DNA of 45,453 nt from Opitutaceae bacterium (lineage in GTDB: Bacteria > Verrucomicrobiota > Verrucomicrobiia > Opitutales > Opitutaceae), in contig PLXS01000039.1 in assembly GCA_003151515.1 (NCBI GenBank), positions 1,406 to 46,858 of the forward strand, in the 5' to 3' direction. Numbering within the stretch: the first letter of the stretch is position 1; each line of letters opens with the position of its first letter. Shown in pieces: positions 19,287 to 27,723 of the stretch. The position numbers and the translations under genes are program-made. The notes under the pieces are model-generated. The model had not been told where the DNA came from. It searched no databases and saw only the letters and a program-made list of their open reading frames with translations.

Positions 19287-20176
19287 GGGTGGTGGCCCAG
19301 CAGGCGGTCTGCCAGGAGCATGCCCAGAAGCAGGGGCAGGTAGGCCAGCGAGAAGAGGAAGAGGCGCCGCGCCCCCTGGTCGCGGTCAAGGGCCCTGAAG
19401 AACGCCGCCGCGCGCCACAGGAACATCGCGCCCGCCGCGCCCGCCGCGAGGGCGTACGCCGTGCTCGAAAGGCCGAGGAACGTCGGCAGGAGGCTGACCG
19501 CGACCAGCGCCAGCGTCGCCGCGAAGGACCACCCAGCCACCTTGCCTCCAGCCTCGTCGCGCACGGGCAGCATGGGGAACCCGACCGCGGAGTAGTCCCT
19601 GCGGTAGATCCAGGCGATCGCCATGAAGTGCGGGATCTGCCAGAAGAAGAGGACGCCGAAGAGTATCCAGCCGAGCGCCGACACGGAGCCCTGCGCGGCG
19701 GTCCAGCCGATGAGCGGGGGGAAGGCGCCGGCGACCGCCCCTATCTCCGTGCTCCAGCGGCTCCATTTCTTGGCGGGCGTGTACCAGCCGAGGTAGAAGG
19801 CGATCGTGAGAAGCGTGAAGAGCGCGGAAAGCTTCCCAACCAGGGAGAAGATGAGCATCAGCGCCGCGATGCACATGAGCCAGCCCAGGACAAAGGCCGA
19901 CCCGCCGGCGATCTTTCCCGTGGGGATGGGCCGCAGCGCCGTCCTTCGCATCCGCGCGTCCGTGTCGCTCTCCATCCACTGGTTGAGCGACGCGACCCCG
20001 CCGGCCGCGAGCGACGTGCCGACGACCAGAAACCCGATCCTCGCGGCGTCGAACGGCGGCCGGGCCGCGAAGTACCCGACCAGCGCGGTCAGGACCGAGA
20101 GCAGGCTCAGGCGCGGCTTCGTGAGCTCCAGGTAGTCCGAGAAGCGGGCCCCCGGATGGGGCAGGGTGTCGGTCAT
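19283..20176 (-). CDS. ctaB: Protoheme IX farnesyltransferase (heme O synthase)
   Basis: 297 residues. UbiA-superfamily prenyltransferase with the first Asp-rich motif in NQWMESDTDARMRRTALRPIP and the second region IYRRDYSAVGFPMLP. YLELTKPRLSLLSVLTALVGY is the typical N-terminal helix. It adds a farnesyl group to heme B, giving heme O, which the neighbouring CtaA oxidises to heme A for the caa3 oxidase. Its ATG overlaps the ctaA stop (ATGA). Confidence 0.96.
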   Translation of the reverse strand: MTDTLPHPGARFSDYLELTKPRLSLLSVLTALVGYFAARPPFDAARIGFLVVGTSLAAGGVASLNQWMESDTDARMRRTALRPIPTGKIAGGSAFVLGWLMCIAALMLIFSLVGKLSALFTLLTIAFYLGWYTPAKKWSRWSTEIGAVAGAFPPLIGWTAAQGSVSALGWILFGVLFFWQIPHFMAIAWIYRRDYSAVGFPMLPVRDEAGGKVAGWSFAATLALVAVSLLPTFLGLSSTAYALAAGAAGAMFLWRAAAFFRALDRDQGARRLFLFSLAYLPLLLGMLLADRLLGHHP

Positions 20177-21165
20177 GGCGAATGCGGCGCCTCGAGCGCG
20201 TCCCTGTGCGCCAGCCAGGTCAGCCAGAATGCGGCCGCGAGCGTGAGCGCCCCGACAAGGACGTGGCCCGTCGTCACGCCGACAGCCCTCTGGGTGGCGA
20301 TGATCGTCGCCCCGAGGAGGATCTGCAGCGCCGTGAGGCAGACGAGGACGCTGGCGCCCGCGCGCAGCGCGAGCGGGGAGCCGCGGTCCCTCCAGATCGC
20401 CAGGGCGAACGCCGCGACAGCAAGCGCGAGCACGAGCGCCATGACACGGTGCGCGAAGGCGATCGCGACCCTGAAGTCCCACAGCTGGGGGAGGAGCCCG
20501 CCCTGGGGCGTTGACCACGGGAACGTGGGGATCGCCAAGCCGGCGAAGCTGTGGCGCATCACGGCCGCCACGGCGAGCTGGATGAAAAAGAGGGCGCAGC
20601 AGGCGATGCCGATCCGCCTGACGCCGTCGCCGACGGGGACCGGCCGGGCGCGCCATGAGCGCGCGCACGACAGGGCGATCGCAATCAGGGTGCACGCGAG
20701 CGCCTGCGCGAGGCAGGCGTGCAGCATGGCGAGCAGGCGGCCGACACTCGTGCCGACGGCCTCGACGCGGATGTGGTCCAAGAGGACCCGCAGGCCGCCA
20801 ACGACCGCCTGGACAAAGACAAGCACTAGCGCGAAATACCCGACCCTCCTCAGCCAGGCCCGGGGCTCGGCGCGCCACAGCCAGGCGGCGAGCACGGCCG
20901 TGAGGGCCGTCTCGACGCCGGCGCTAAGCCTGTGGGAGTGCTCGGCGAACATCGAGACGTCGCTCAGCCAGCCCGCCGGGTTCAGCGACCCGTTTGAGAG
21001 CGGCCAGTCCGGGAAGGCCATGCCCGCCCCTATGGTCGTCGTGAATGCGCCCAGCGTCACCAGCAGGAACACCCAGGCGGCGGCAAACGCGGAGAACGCG
21101 GCGAGGGCCGGCTTGTGGCCGGCCGTGCGCGCGGGGCCTGCGGAGGGAGCCGTGGGAGACGTCAT
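20173..21165 (-). CDS. ctaA: Heme A synthase (COX15/CtaA)
   Basis: 330 residues, eight predicted membrane helices, two-fold symmetrical. Heme-ligand histidines lie in FAEHSHRLSAGVETAL, LAMLHACLAQALA, IAFAHRVMALVLALA and GVTTGHVLVGALTLA. TIGAGMAFPDWPLSNG is a family signature. It converts the C8 methyl of heme O to a formyl group in the inner membrane. Three genes (ctaA-ctaB-DUF420) overlap stop to start and form one operon, divergent from the SCO gene. Confidence 0.95.
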   Translation of the reverse strand: MTSPTAPSAGPARTAGHKPALAAFSAFAAAWVFLLVTLGAFTTTIGAGMAFPDWPLSNGSLNPAGWLSDVSMFAEHSHRLSAGVETALTAVLAAWLWRAEPRAWLRRVGYFALVLVFVQAVVGGLRVLLDHIRVEAVGTSVGRLLAMLHACLAQALACTLIAIALSCARSWRARPVPVGDGVRRIGIACCALFFIQLAVAAVMRHSFAGLAIPTFPWSTPQGGLLPQLWDFRVAIAFAHRVMALVLALAVAAFALAIWRDRGSPLALRAGASVLVCLTALQILLGATIIATQRAVGVTTGHVLVGALTLAAAFWLTWLAHRDALEAPHSP

Positions 21166-21180
21166 CGGGTGGGTGAAGGT

Positions 21181-21211
21181 GCAATCGTTGCGCACCCCAA
21201 ACGCTTTGACA
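21181..21211 (+). promoter_or_regulatory. Divergent control region ctaA / sco
   Basis: The 75-base gap holds a perfect TTGACA at 21206-21211 facing the SCO gene, without a good -10 at standard spacing, and a hairpin GCAA-tcg-TTGC just upstream that could be an operator. Support is weak. Confidence 0.25.
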
Positions 21212-21240
21212 ATTTTTTCTTCCGGGGGATTGGTGGTTGC

Positions 21241-22137
21241 ATGAGAACCCATGGCCTGAGCGCTGCCGCCCTTGCGCTGCTGTGCGCCGTCGCGGCGGCC
21301 GGCTGCGCCAGGCAGGCGCCTGCCACCCGGGCGGCCGCGGCCCCCGGCGAGAGGCGCTACCCGCTCGCAGGCGAGGTCCTGTCCGCCGACAGGGCGCGCA
21401 AGGTGCTGGTCGTGCGCCACAACGAGATCGCGGGGTACATGCCGGCGATGACCATGGAGTTCGCGGTGTCCGCGGGCGACGCCGCCGTCGCAAGGCCCGG
21501 CGAGCGCATCCGCGCCGAGCTCGTGGTCGGCAAGGGCGGCGACGCCCGCCTGGAGTCGATCTGGCCCGACGACAAGGTCTCCCTGGACACGATCGGCGCC
21601 GCAGCGCGCAGGCTGCGCGAGGACACATTCGAGAAGGGGCGCGGCGCCTACCGCGAGGTGGGGGACACGGTCCCCGACTTCGTCCTCTACGACCAGGACG
21701 GGCGCGTCGTGGACAGCGCGCGCTTCCGCGGCAGGCAGGTGATGCTCAACTTCATCTACTCGCGCTGCCCGGTCGCCAACATGTGCCCGCTCTCGACATC
21801 CAAGATGATGGAGGCGCAGAGGCTCGCGAGGAAGGCGGGCGTCCCCAACATCGAGTTCGTCTCGATCACGCTCGACCCCGCCCACGACACGCCCGGGGTC
21901 CTGCGGGAGTACGCCGACCAGAGGGGGATAGACACGGGCAACTTCTCGTTCCTCACGGGGCCCGAGCCCGCGATCCGCGACCTGCTCACGCAGTTTGGCG
22001 TGATAGCCCAGTACAAGGGCGACATCCTCGACCACACGCTCGCCACCCTCTTGATCGACGAGAAGGGCAGGATCGCCTGGAGGGCCGACGGCAGCCAGTG
22101 GCAGCCTTCGGAGTTCGTGGAGAAGATGCGCCGATGA
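21241..22137 (+). CDS. CusF-SCO copper chaperone fusion, lipoprotein
   Basis: 298 residues. Lipobox AAAGC (Cys22). Residues about 42-108 resemble the CusF-like copper-binding domain: GEVLSADRARKVLVVRHNEI, then GYMPAMTMEFAV, with candidate ligands His60, Met67, Met70 and Met72. Residues about 140-298 form a SCO1/SenC thioredoxin-like domain with FIYSRCPVANMCPL (Cys176, Cys182) and the distal histidine in DHTLATLLID (His265). SCO proteins load the CuA site of subunit II. Having a second copper-binding module in the same chain suggests capture and delivery in one protein. It is divergent from ctaA and translationally coupled to the next gene. Confidence 0.9.
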   Translation: MRTHGLSAAALALLCAVAAAGCARQAPATRAAAAPGERRYPLAGEVLSADRARKVLVVRHNEIAGYMPAMTMEFAVSAGDAAVARPGERIRAELVVGKGGDARLESIWPDDKVSLDTIGAAARRLREDTFEKGRGAYREVGDTVPDFVLYDQDGRVVDSARFRGRQVMLNFIYSRCPVANMCPLSTSKMMEAQRLARKAGVPNIEFVSITLDPAHDTPGVLREYADQRGIDTGNFSFLTGPEPAIRDLLTQFGVIAQYKGDILDHTLATLLIDEKGRIAWRADGSQWQPSEFVEKMRR

Positions 22138-23066
22138 GCGCCCCGGCCGAGCCCCGCAGCCTCGGCCCCCGCGAGTGGCGGGGGATCGCGGCCATCAGCG
22201 CCTGCGCGCTCGCGCTCTTCGCGATCGTGCGCAACCTGCCGACGGGCACCAACCTGAGCCACATGGACTTCCGCGTGCAGGGCGGCAACGTGATCGAGTT
22301 CTGCGATCCCGCGAACCCCCAGTTCCTGCCCGTCGTCGCGGTGCGCTCGCCTGTTTCCCTCGAGCTATCCACCGCGGCGCCCGCGCGGGCCGGCTCGCAG
22401 GTCGACGCGACGCTCGTGATGAGGACCTTCAGCGGCAAGCCCATCGCGCCGGAGGACCTCCTGGTCGTCCACACGAGGCCCATCCACCTGCTGATCGTGG
22501 ACCCCTCGCTCGACGACTACCAGCATGTCCACCCCGCGCCCGGGCGGCGCGCCGGCGAGTGGCGGTTCAGCTTCACGCCGCGCTTCGGCGGCGCCTACCG
22601 CGTCTTCGCGGACTTCACGCCGGTGGCGACCAACCGCGGGCTCTACGCCGAGGCGCAGGTGGAGGTCGCCGGGGCGCCGAACCCCGTCGTGGCCGGGACG
22701 CAGCCGCTCTCCTGGTCGGCCGAAAGGGACGGCTACCTCGTGCGCCTGACGCCGCTCTCGCCGCCGGTGCGCGCCGGCGTGCCGGCCGACCTGCGCCTGG
22801 ATGTCACGCGCGACGGCGGCGGCCCGGTGCCCCTGGGGCCCGTCATGGACGCCTACGCGCACCTGGTGGCGTTCGACGCGGCAAGGAGCGGCTTCGCGCA
22901 CATCCACCCCAGGGAGTCGGACCTTTCGGTCCGGCTCGACCCCGTCCGGCCCGAGTTCAACTTCCGCGTCACGATCCCAAGCCCCGGCCGCTATGTCATC
23001 TGGAGCCAGCTGGACGTCGCCGGCCGCGAGGAGCTTTCGCCCTTCTGGTTCGAGGTCTCCCGGTGA
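22134..23066 (+). CDS. Membrane-anchored protein with duplicated H-x12-HxHP motif, function unknown
   Basis: 310 residues, start overlapping the SCO stop (ATGA). One N-terminal helix (GIAAISACALALFAIV) probably anchors it in the inner membrane with a periplasmic body. Two similar beta-rich domains follow. The first has His118-LLIVDPSLDDYQ-HVHP and later GGAYRVFADFTP. The second has His243-LVAFDAARSGFA-HIHP and later GRYVIWSQLDV. In both, a histidine is followed 13 residues later by HxHP, so six histidines are conserved between the halves. This spacing suggests one metal site per domain. Coupling to a CusF-SCO protein inside an oxidase cluster points to copper handling. I do not recognise a named family and the role is inference. 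Confidence 0.75.
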   Translation: MSAPAEPRSLGPREWRGIAAISACALALFAIVRNLPTGTNLSHMDFRVQGGNVIEFCDPANPQFLPVVAVRSPVSLELSTAAPARAGSQVDATLVMRTFSGKPIAPEDLLVVHTRPIHLLIVDPSLDDYQHVHPAPGRRAGEWRFSFTPRFGGAYRVFADFTPVATNRGLYAEAQVEVAGAPNPVVAGTQPLSWSAERDGYLVRLTPLSPPVRAGVPADLRLDVTRDGGGPVPLGPVMDAYAHLVAFDAARSGFAHIHPRESDLSVRLDPVRPEFNFRVTIPSPGRYVIWSQLDVAGREELSPFWFEVSR

Positions 23067-23067
23067 C

Positions 23068-23137
23068 CTAGAGCATTTTCGAGTCAGATAGCGGCACATT
23101 GTGGGTGCCAAAGGAAGCCCCGGCAATGATCGGGGTC
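23068..23137 (+). repeat. Left inverted repeat of the RND-bearing element
   Basis: The outer 28 bases, opening CTAGAGCATTTTCGAGTCAG, are the exact reverse complement of 29308-29335; the next 42 bases match at 34 positions. CTAG with TA at the junction fits the target preference known for IS630-type elements. It begins one base after the stop codon of the HxHP gene. Confidence 0.9.
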
Positions 23138-23218
23138 GACGTGGCGCAGGGCGTCGGCAAGGGCGCCCTGGAGCTCGTCCAGGGTGCGGGTGGCGGCCAG
23201 TCGGAATCGTGTCGCTGC
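23084..23218 (-). pseudogene. IS630-like transposase remnant, C-terminal end (left copy)
   Basis: About 44 codons read without interruption on the minus strand to a TGA: TRFRLAATRTLDELQGAL, then ADALRHVDPDHCRGFLWH, then PQCAAI. It resembles the end of IS630/DDE_3 transposases, where R.AA.RT...L..A.G.AL..F.P..C...F...GYA is usual. The expected GYA is degraded to QCA. The N-terminal and catalytic parts are gone. Mismatches with the right copy are partly synonymous, supporting coding ancestry. Confidence 0.65.
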
Positions 23219-23375
23219 ATTCATGCATGTATTGTTCGGCAGGCATCCCGCGGGTTTCCGGCCGTCCGGCCCGCGACCCCATACCCGGAAGCAGGCCAGT
23301 CCCCTTGAAACCGGCGCCCGTCCTTTCTGTGCGAGTTACTTGCACTTCTCGGACGATTTACCAAGTTGCTCCCGC
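23219..23375 (+). other. Upstream region of the efflux operon
   Basis: About 157 bases between the transposase remnant and the adaptor gene. It contains a short palindromic stretch (ATTCATGCATGTAT) and a GTGC-N9-GCAC inverted repeat near 23328-23344 that might bind a regulator. No regulator gene of TetR or MarR type accompanies the pump, and no firm promoter could be assigned. Confidence 0.3.
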
Positions 23376-24515
23376 ATGCATTTAATCGGCTGGGGGAGAC
23401 ATACATATGTTTCGGTTCTTTGCGCCCTGGCCTCGGGCATCCTGGGCGCCTGCGGCAAGTCGGGAGGCGAGGGAGCCGGGCCCGCCGAGGTCCAGGTGGT
23501 GCCGGTCGAGCGCAGGGACGTGCCGATAGCGCGCGAATGGATCGGCACCCTGGACGGCTTCGTGGACGCGCAGATCAGGGCGCAGGTGAGCGGGTACCTG
23601 GTGAGGCAGGACTACAAGGAGGGCTTCGCGGTCAGGCGGGGCGACCCCATCTTCGAGATCGACCCGCGGCCCTTCGCCGCGGCCCTCGCGCAGGCGCAGG
23701 GCTTGCTCGGCCAGGCCCAGGCCCAGCTCGGCAAGGCGAGCCTGGACGTGGAGCGCTACAGCCCCCTCGCCCGCGACAAAGCGATCAGCCAGGAGGAGCT
23801 CGACGACGCCGTGCAGGCCAAGCAGGCGGCCGAGGCGCAGGTGGCATCGGCCCAGGCGGCGGTCGACCAGGCGCGCCTTAACCTCGGATTCACCCACGTC
23901 GTTTCGCCGATCGACGGCATCGCGGGGTTGGTCCGCGCACAGATAGGCGACCTTGTGGGACCCTCGACGGGGGCGCTCACCACGGTCAACACGGTCGACC
24001 CGATCAAGGCGGTATTCCCGATAAGCGAGCAGGCCTACCTCGAGCTCATGGCGCGCAACCCGGGGGGCGATGGAATCCCGGAGGGGACAAGGTTCGACCT
24101 GATCCTAACGGACGGATCGACCTACCCGCGGCCCGGGACCTTCTTCGCGCTGGACAACCAGGTCGACGGAAACACGGGCACCCTGAAGGTGGTGGCGGTC
24201 TTCCCCAACCCGGACAACCTCCTGCGCCCGGGCCAGTACGCGAGGATCCGGGCGGTCATCGACGTGAGGAAGGGGGCGCTGCTCGTGCCCCTGAAGGCCC
24301 TCTCCGAGCTCCAGGGGGGCTACCAGATCGGGGTGGTCGACTCGGGGAACCACGTCCACCTCCTCTCCGTGACGACCGGCGAGCAGGTCGGCAGCCAGAT
24401 GGTCGTGGAGTCGGGCCTCCATCCGGGGGACCGAGTGGTCGTGGACGGGGTCCAGAAGCTGAGGGACGGCGCGCTCGTAAACCCGGTCCCGCCGGTGGCC
24501 GAGGCGTCCAAGTAG
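23376..24515 (+). CDS. RND efflux periplasmic adaptor (membrane fusion protein), lipoprotein
   Basis: 379 residues from MHLIGWGRHTYVSV, chosen because the lipobox GAC follows a hydrophobic run (VLCALASGILGAC); an in-frame start 64 codons upstream would bury it. Domains in order: biotinyl-lipoyl half (GFVDAQIRAQVSGYLVRQDY), alpha-helical hairpin rich in Ala/Gln with KAISQEELDDAVQAK, second lipoyl half (THVVSPIDGIAGLVRAQIGD), beta-barrel and membrane-proximal domain. AcrA/MexA type. It joins the inner-membrane pump to the outer-membrane factor. The pump gene follows after seven bases. Confidence 0.95.
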   Translation: MHLIGWGRHTYVSVLCALASGILGACGKSGGEGAGPAEVQVVPVERRDVPIAREWIGTLDGFVDAQIRAQVSGYLVRQDYKEGFAVRRGDPIFEIDPRPFAAALAQAQGLLGQAQAQLGKASLDVERYSPLARDKAISQEELDDAVQAKQAAEAQVASAQAAVDQARLNLGFTHVVSPIDGIAGLVRAQIGDLVGPSTGALTTVNTVDPIKAVFPISEQAYLELMARNPGGDGIPEGTRFDLILTDGSTYPRPGTFFALDNQVDGNTGTLKVVAVFPNPDNLLRPGQYARIRAVIDVRKGALLVPLKALSELQGGYQIGVVDSGNHVHLLSVTTGEQVGSQMVVESGLHPGDRVVVDGVQKLRDGALVNPVPPVAEASK

Positions 24516-24522
24516 CCGCTCC

Positions 24523-27500
24523 GTGTCGAAGTTCTTCATCAACCGGCCGATCGTGGCCATCGTCATCGCGATCATCACGGTGATCGTGGGCTCGGTCGCG
24601 CTCGTCACCCTGCCCATTGCGCAGTTCCCGAAGATCGTCCCGCCGGAGGCGCGCATCACCACGACCTTCGTGGGCGCGGACGCCCAGACGGTCGAGCAGT
24701 CCGTGGCCACCCCGATCGAGCAGGTGCTCAGCGGCGTCGACAACCTGAACTACATGTACTCGATCAACGCCGGGGACGGGTCCCTGCGCCTGACCGCGAA
24801 CTTCGACGTGGCGACGGACCCGAACACCGACCTGATCCTGACGCAGATGCGGGTGATCCAGTCCAGCCCGCAGCTCCCTCCCGACGTGGCCAACTTCGGC
24901 GTCACGGTCCAGAAGCAGCTGACGGCGCCTCTCATACTGATGGCGCTTTACTCGCCGACCGACGCCTACGACAGCACGTTCCTGGCGAACTACGCGTACA
25001 TCAACATCGTGGACCAGCTCACGCGGGTCCCCGGCATCGCCAGCGCGACGGTCTTCGGCGCGGGCCAGTACGCGATGAGGTTCTGGGTGAAGCCCGACCA
25101 GCTCGCCAAGCTGAACATCACGGTGAACGAGGTGGTGCAGGCCATCCAGAGCCAGAACACCGTGAACCCGTCGGGACTGGTCGGGGCCGAGCCCGCCCCG
25201 AAGGGCCAGGACTTCACCTATGCCGTCCGCGTCCAGGGCCGCCTGACCTCCCCCGAGGAGTTCGGGGCGATCATCATCCGCGAGAACCCGGGCGGCTCGA
25301 CGGTGCGCCTGCGCGACGTGGCGCGCGTCGAGCTCGGGGCGCAGGTGTACAACCTGATGGGCAGGCTGAACGGAAAGCCCGCGGCGGTCATCGCGGTCTA
25401 CCAGCTGCCCGGCTCCAACGCCCTGGACTGCGCCCTGGGCGCCAAGGCCGTGATGGCGCGGCTCAAGCTCCGGTTCCCGCAGGGCCTCGACTACCAGGTC
25501 GCGCTGGACACCACTCAGGCGGTCTCCGAGGGGATGAGGGAGATCTCGAACACGCTCTGGCAGGCGATGCTGCTGGTCATCCTGGTCGTCTTCATCTTCC
25601 TGCAGGGCTGGCGGCCCACGCTCATCCCGATGCTCGCGGTCCCGGTCTCGCTCATCGGAACGTTCATCCTCTTCCCCGTATTCGGGTTCTCGGTGAACAC
25701 GCTCTCCCTTTTCGGCCTCGTTCTCGCGATCGGGCTCGTCGTCGACGACGCGATCGTCGTCGTCGAGGCCGTGGAGCACCACATCGAGGAGGGGATGGCC
25801 CCCCGGGACGCCACGATCCGGGCGATGCACGAGGTCTCCGGGCCCGTCGTCGCCATCGCGATCATCCTTGCCGCCGTCTTCATCCCGACGGCGTTCATCC
25901 CCGGGATCACGGGGCGCCTGTACCAGCAGTTCGCGCTGACGATAGCCATCTCGGTTATCATCTCGGCCTTCAACGCCCTCTCCCTAAGCCCGGCCCTCTG
26001 CGCGATGCTCCTGAAGCCTAAGGACGAGAGCCGCGGCCCGGCCTCCAGGTTCTACGACTGGTTCAACGCCCGCTTCGGGGCGGTCCAGGCCGGCTACGTG
26101 AAGATCTCGCGGCACCTGATCCACAGGAGCGCGATCAGCTTCCTCGCCCTGGCCGCGTTCGCGCTCGCCGCGTGGCTTCTCGGCAGGAAGCTGCCCTCCT
26201 CGTTCCTGCCTGAGGAGGATCAGGGCTACGTGTACGTTCAGCTGCAGCTGCCAAACGCCTCGTCGCTGCAGAGGACGGCCGCGGCCGCCCACAAGGTGGA
26301 GGAGATCCTCAGGGACACTCCCGGCGTAAAGACCTACACGTCGGTCATCGGCTTCTCGCTCCTGAGCACGGTCACGAACACCTACAGCGCGTTCTTTTTC
26401 GTGAACTTCAAGCCCTGGTCGGAGCGAACCCGGCCCGAGGAGCGGTACGACGCGATCAAGGCCCACCTGAACCGGGAGCTGGGCAAGATCCCCGAGGGCC
26501 GGGCGATCGCCTTCGCGCCGCCCTCGATCCCGGGCATCGGCACCGCCGGCGGCTTCAACTTCATCCTGGAGGACCGGGCCGGCAGGGACGTCGCGTTCCT
26601 CACGGAGAACGTGAACAAGTTCATGGCCGAGGCGGCCAAGCGCAAGGAGCTCCGGGGGATCTCGACGAGCTACCTGCCCTCGGTGCCGCAGGTCTACGTC
26701 AAGGTCGACCGCGCGAAGGTCCTCAAGCAGGGCATCGAGCTCGCGGACGTCTACCGGACGCTCCAGTGCTACATGGGCGGGATCTTCGTCAACTACTTCA
26801 ACCGCTTCGGGCGGCAGTGGCAGGTGTACGTCGAGGCGGAGGGAGAGTACCGGAACCGTGCCGACAAGCTGGGCAACTACTTCGTGCGCAACCGCGACGG
26901 GGCGATGGTGCCGCTGTCGGCGCTCACGAGCGTGGAGAACCGCCTCGGGCCCGAGTTCATGATGCGCTACAATCTCTACCGGAGCGCGCAGATCAACGGC
27001 TCGGCGGCGCCCGGGTACAGCTCCAACGAGGCGACGGCGGCGCTCGAGGACGTTTTCGCGAAGACGATGCCGAAGGAGATGGGGTACGACTACATCGGCA
27101 TGTCCTTCCAGGAGAAGAAGGCCCAGGAGGGCGTCCCGCCGGCCGCCATCTTCGGCCTCTCGCTGGTGTTCGTGTTCCTGATCCTGGCGGCCCTGTATGA
27201 GAGCTGGTCGCTGCCCTTCAGCGTGCTCCTCGGGGTGCCGGTGGCGGTCTTCGGCGCCTACCTGACCCTCTTCGCGCGGCAGATGGAGAACAACGTCTTC
27301 GCCCAGATCGGGCTCGTGATGCTGATCGGGCTCTCTGCGAAGAACGCCATCCTGATCGTCGAGTTCGCGCGAACGCGCTACGAAAACGGCGTTCCCCTCC
27401 TCGACGCCGCGCTGCAGGGCGCGAAGACGAGGCTCAGGCCCATCCTCATGACGTCGCTCGCCTTCATCTTCGGGTGCATCCCGCTCTGGCTGGCGGACGG

Positions 27501-27723
27501 CTCTGGGGCCGTGGCGCGCAGGGTCATGGGCACCACCGTGATCGGCGGCATGCTCGCCGCGAGCGCCCTGGCCATATTCCTGATCCCGGTCACCTTCTAC
27601 GTCATCGAGATGTGGGTGACGAAGGGCCTTCCCCACAGCGCGCGCGCGACCCCGCTGCATCCCGTCGCCGAGCATCCCGAGTTCCGGGAGGGCCAGCGCA
27701 AAGCCAGCAGAGAGAAGCCGTGA
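24523..27723 (+). CDS. RND efflux pump, HAE1 family (AcrB/MexB-like)
   Basis: 1066 residues from a GTG, the usual HAE1 length. MSKFFINRPIVAIVIAIITV starts helix 1. The proton-relay pair is in GLVLAIGLVVDDAIVVVEAV, with the partner lysine in IGLSAKNAILIVEFA. Two large periplasmic loops lie between helices 1/2 and 7/8 as in AcrB. Porter motifs include LPIAQFPKIVPPEARITTTF and SSFLPEEDQGYVYVQLQLP. The pump exchanges protons for hydrophobic or amphiphilic drugs; the substrate cannot be predicted. Heavy-metal (CusA) type is unlikely because methionine-relay motifs are absent. Confidence 0.96.
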   Translation: MSKFFINRPIVAIVIAIITVIVGSVALVTLPIAQFPKIVPPEARITTTFVGADAQTVEQSVATPIEQVLSGVDNLNYMYSINAGDGSLRLTANFDVATDPNTDLILTQMRVIQSSPQLPPDVANFGVTVQKQLTAPLILMALYSPTDAYDSTFLANYAYINIVDQLTRVPGIASATVFGAGQYAMRFWVKPDQLAKLNITVNEVVQAIQSQNTVNPSGLVGAEPAPKGQDFTYAVRVQGRLTSPEEFGAIIIRENPGGSTVRLRDVARVELGAQVYNLMGRLNGKPAAVIAVYQLPGSNALDCALGAKAVMARLKLRFPQGLDYQVALDTTQAVSEGMREISNTLWQAMLLVILVVFIFLQGWRPTLIPMLAVPVSLIGTFILFPVFGFSVNTLSLFGLVLAIGLVVDDAIVVVEAVEHHIEEGMAPRDATIRAMHEVSGPVVAIAIILAAVFIPTAFIPGITGRLYQQFALTIAISVIISAFNALSLSPALCAMLLKPKDESRGPASRFYDWFNARFGAVQAGYVKISRHLIHRSAISFLALAAFALAAWLLGRKLPSSFLPEEDQGYVYVQLQLPNASSLQRTAAAAHKVEEILRDTPGVKTYTSVIGFSLLSTVTNTYSAFFFVNFKPWSERTRPEERYDAIKAHLNRELGKIPEGRAIAFAPPSIPGIGTAGGFNFILEDRAGRDVAFLTENVNKFMAEAAKRKELRGISTSYLPSVPQVYVKVDRAKVLKQGIELADVYRTLQCYMGGIFVNYFNRFGRQWQVYVEAEGEYRNRADKLGNYFVRNRDGAMVPLSALTSVENRLGPEFMMRYNLYRSAQINGSAAPGYSSNEATAALEDVFAKTMPKEMGYDYIGMSFQEKKAQEGVPPAAIFGLSLVFVFLILAALYESWSLPFSVLLGVPVAVFGAYLTLFARQMENNVFAQIGLVMLIGLSAKNAILIVEFARTRYENGVPLLDAALQGAKTRLRPILMTSLAFIFGCIPLWLADGSGAVARRVMGTTVIGGMLAASALAIFLIPVTFYVIEMWVTKGLPHSARATPLHPVAEHPEFREGQRKASREKP

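Noticed and set aside
22365..23345. Minus-strand open frame running across the left repeat
   Set aside because: It is out of frame with the transposase remnant, antisense to the HxHP gene and shows no protein-like motif.
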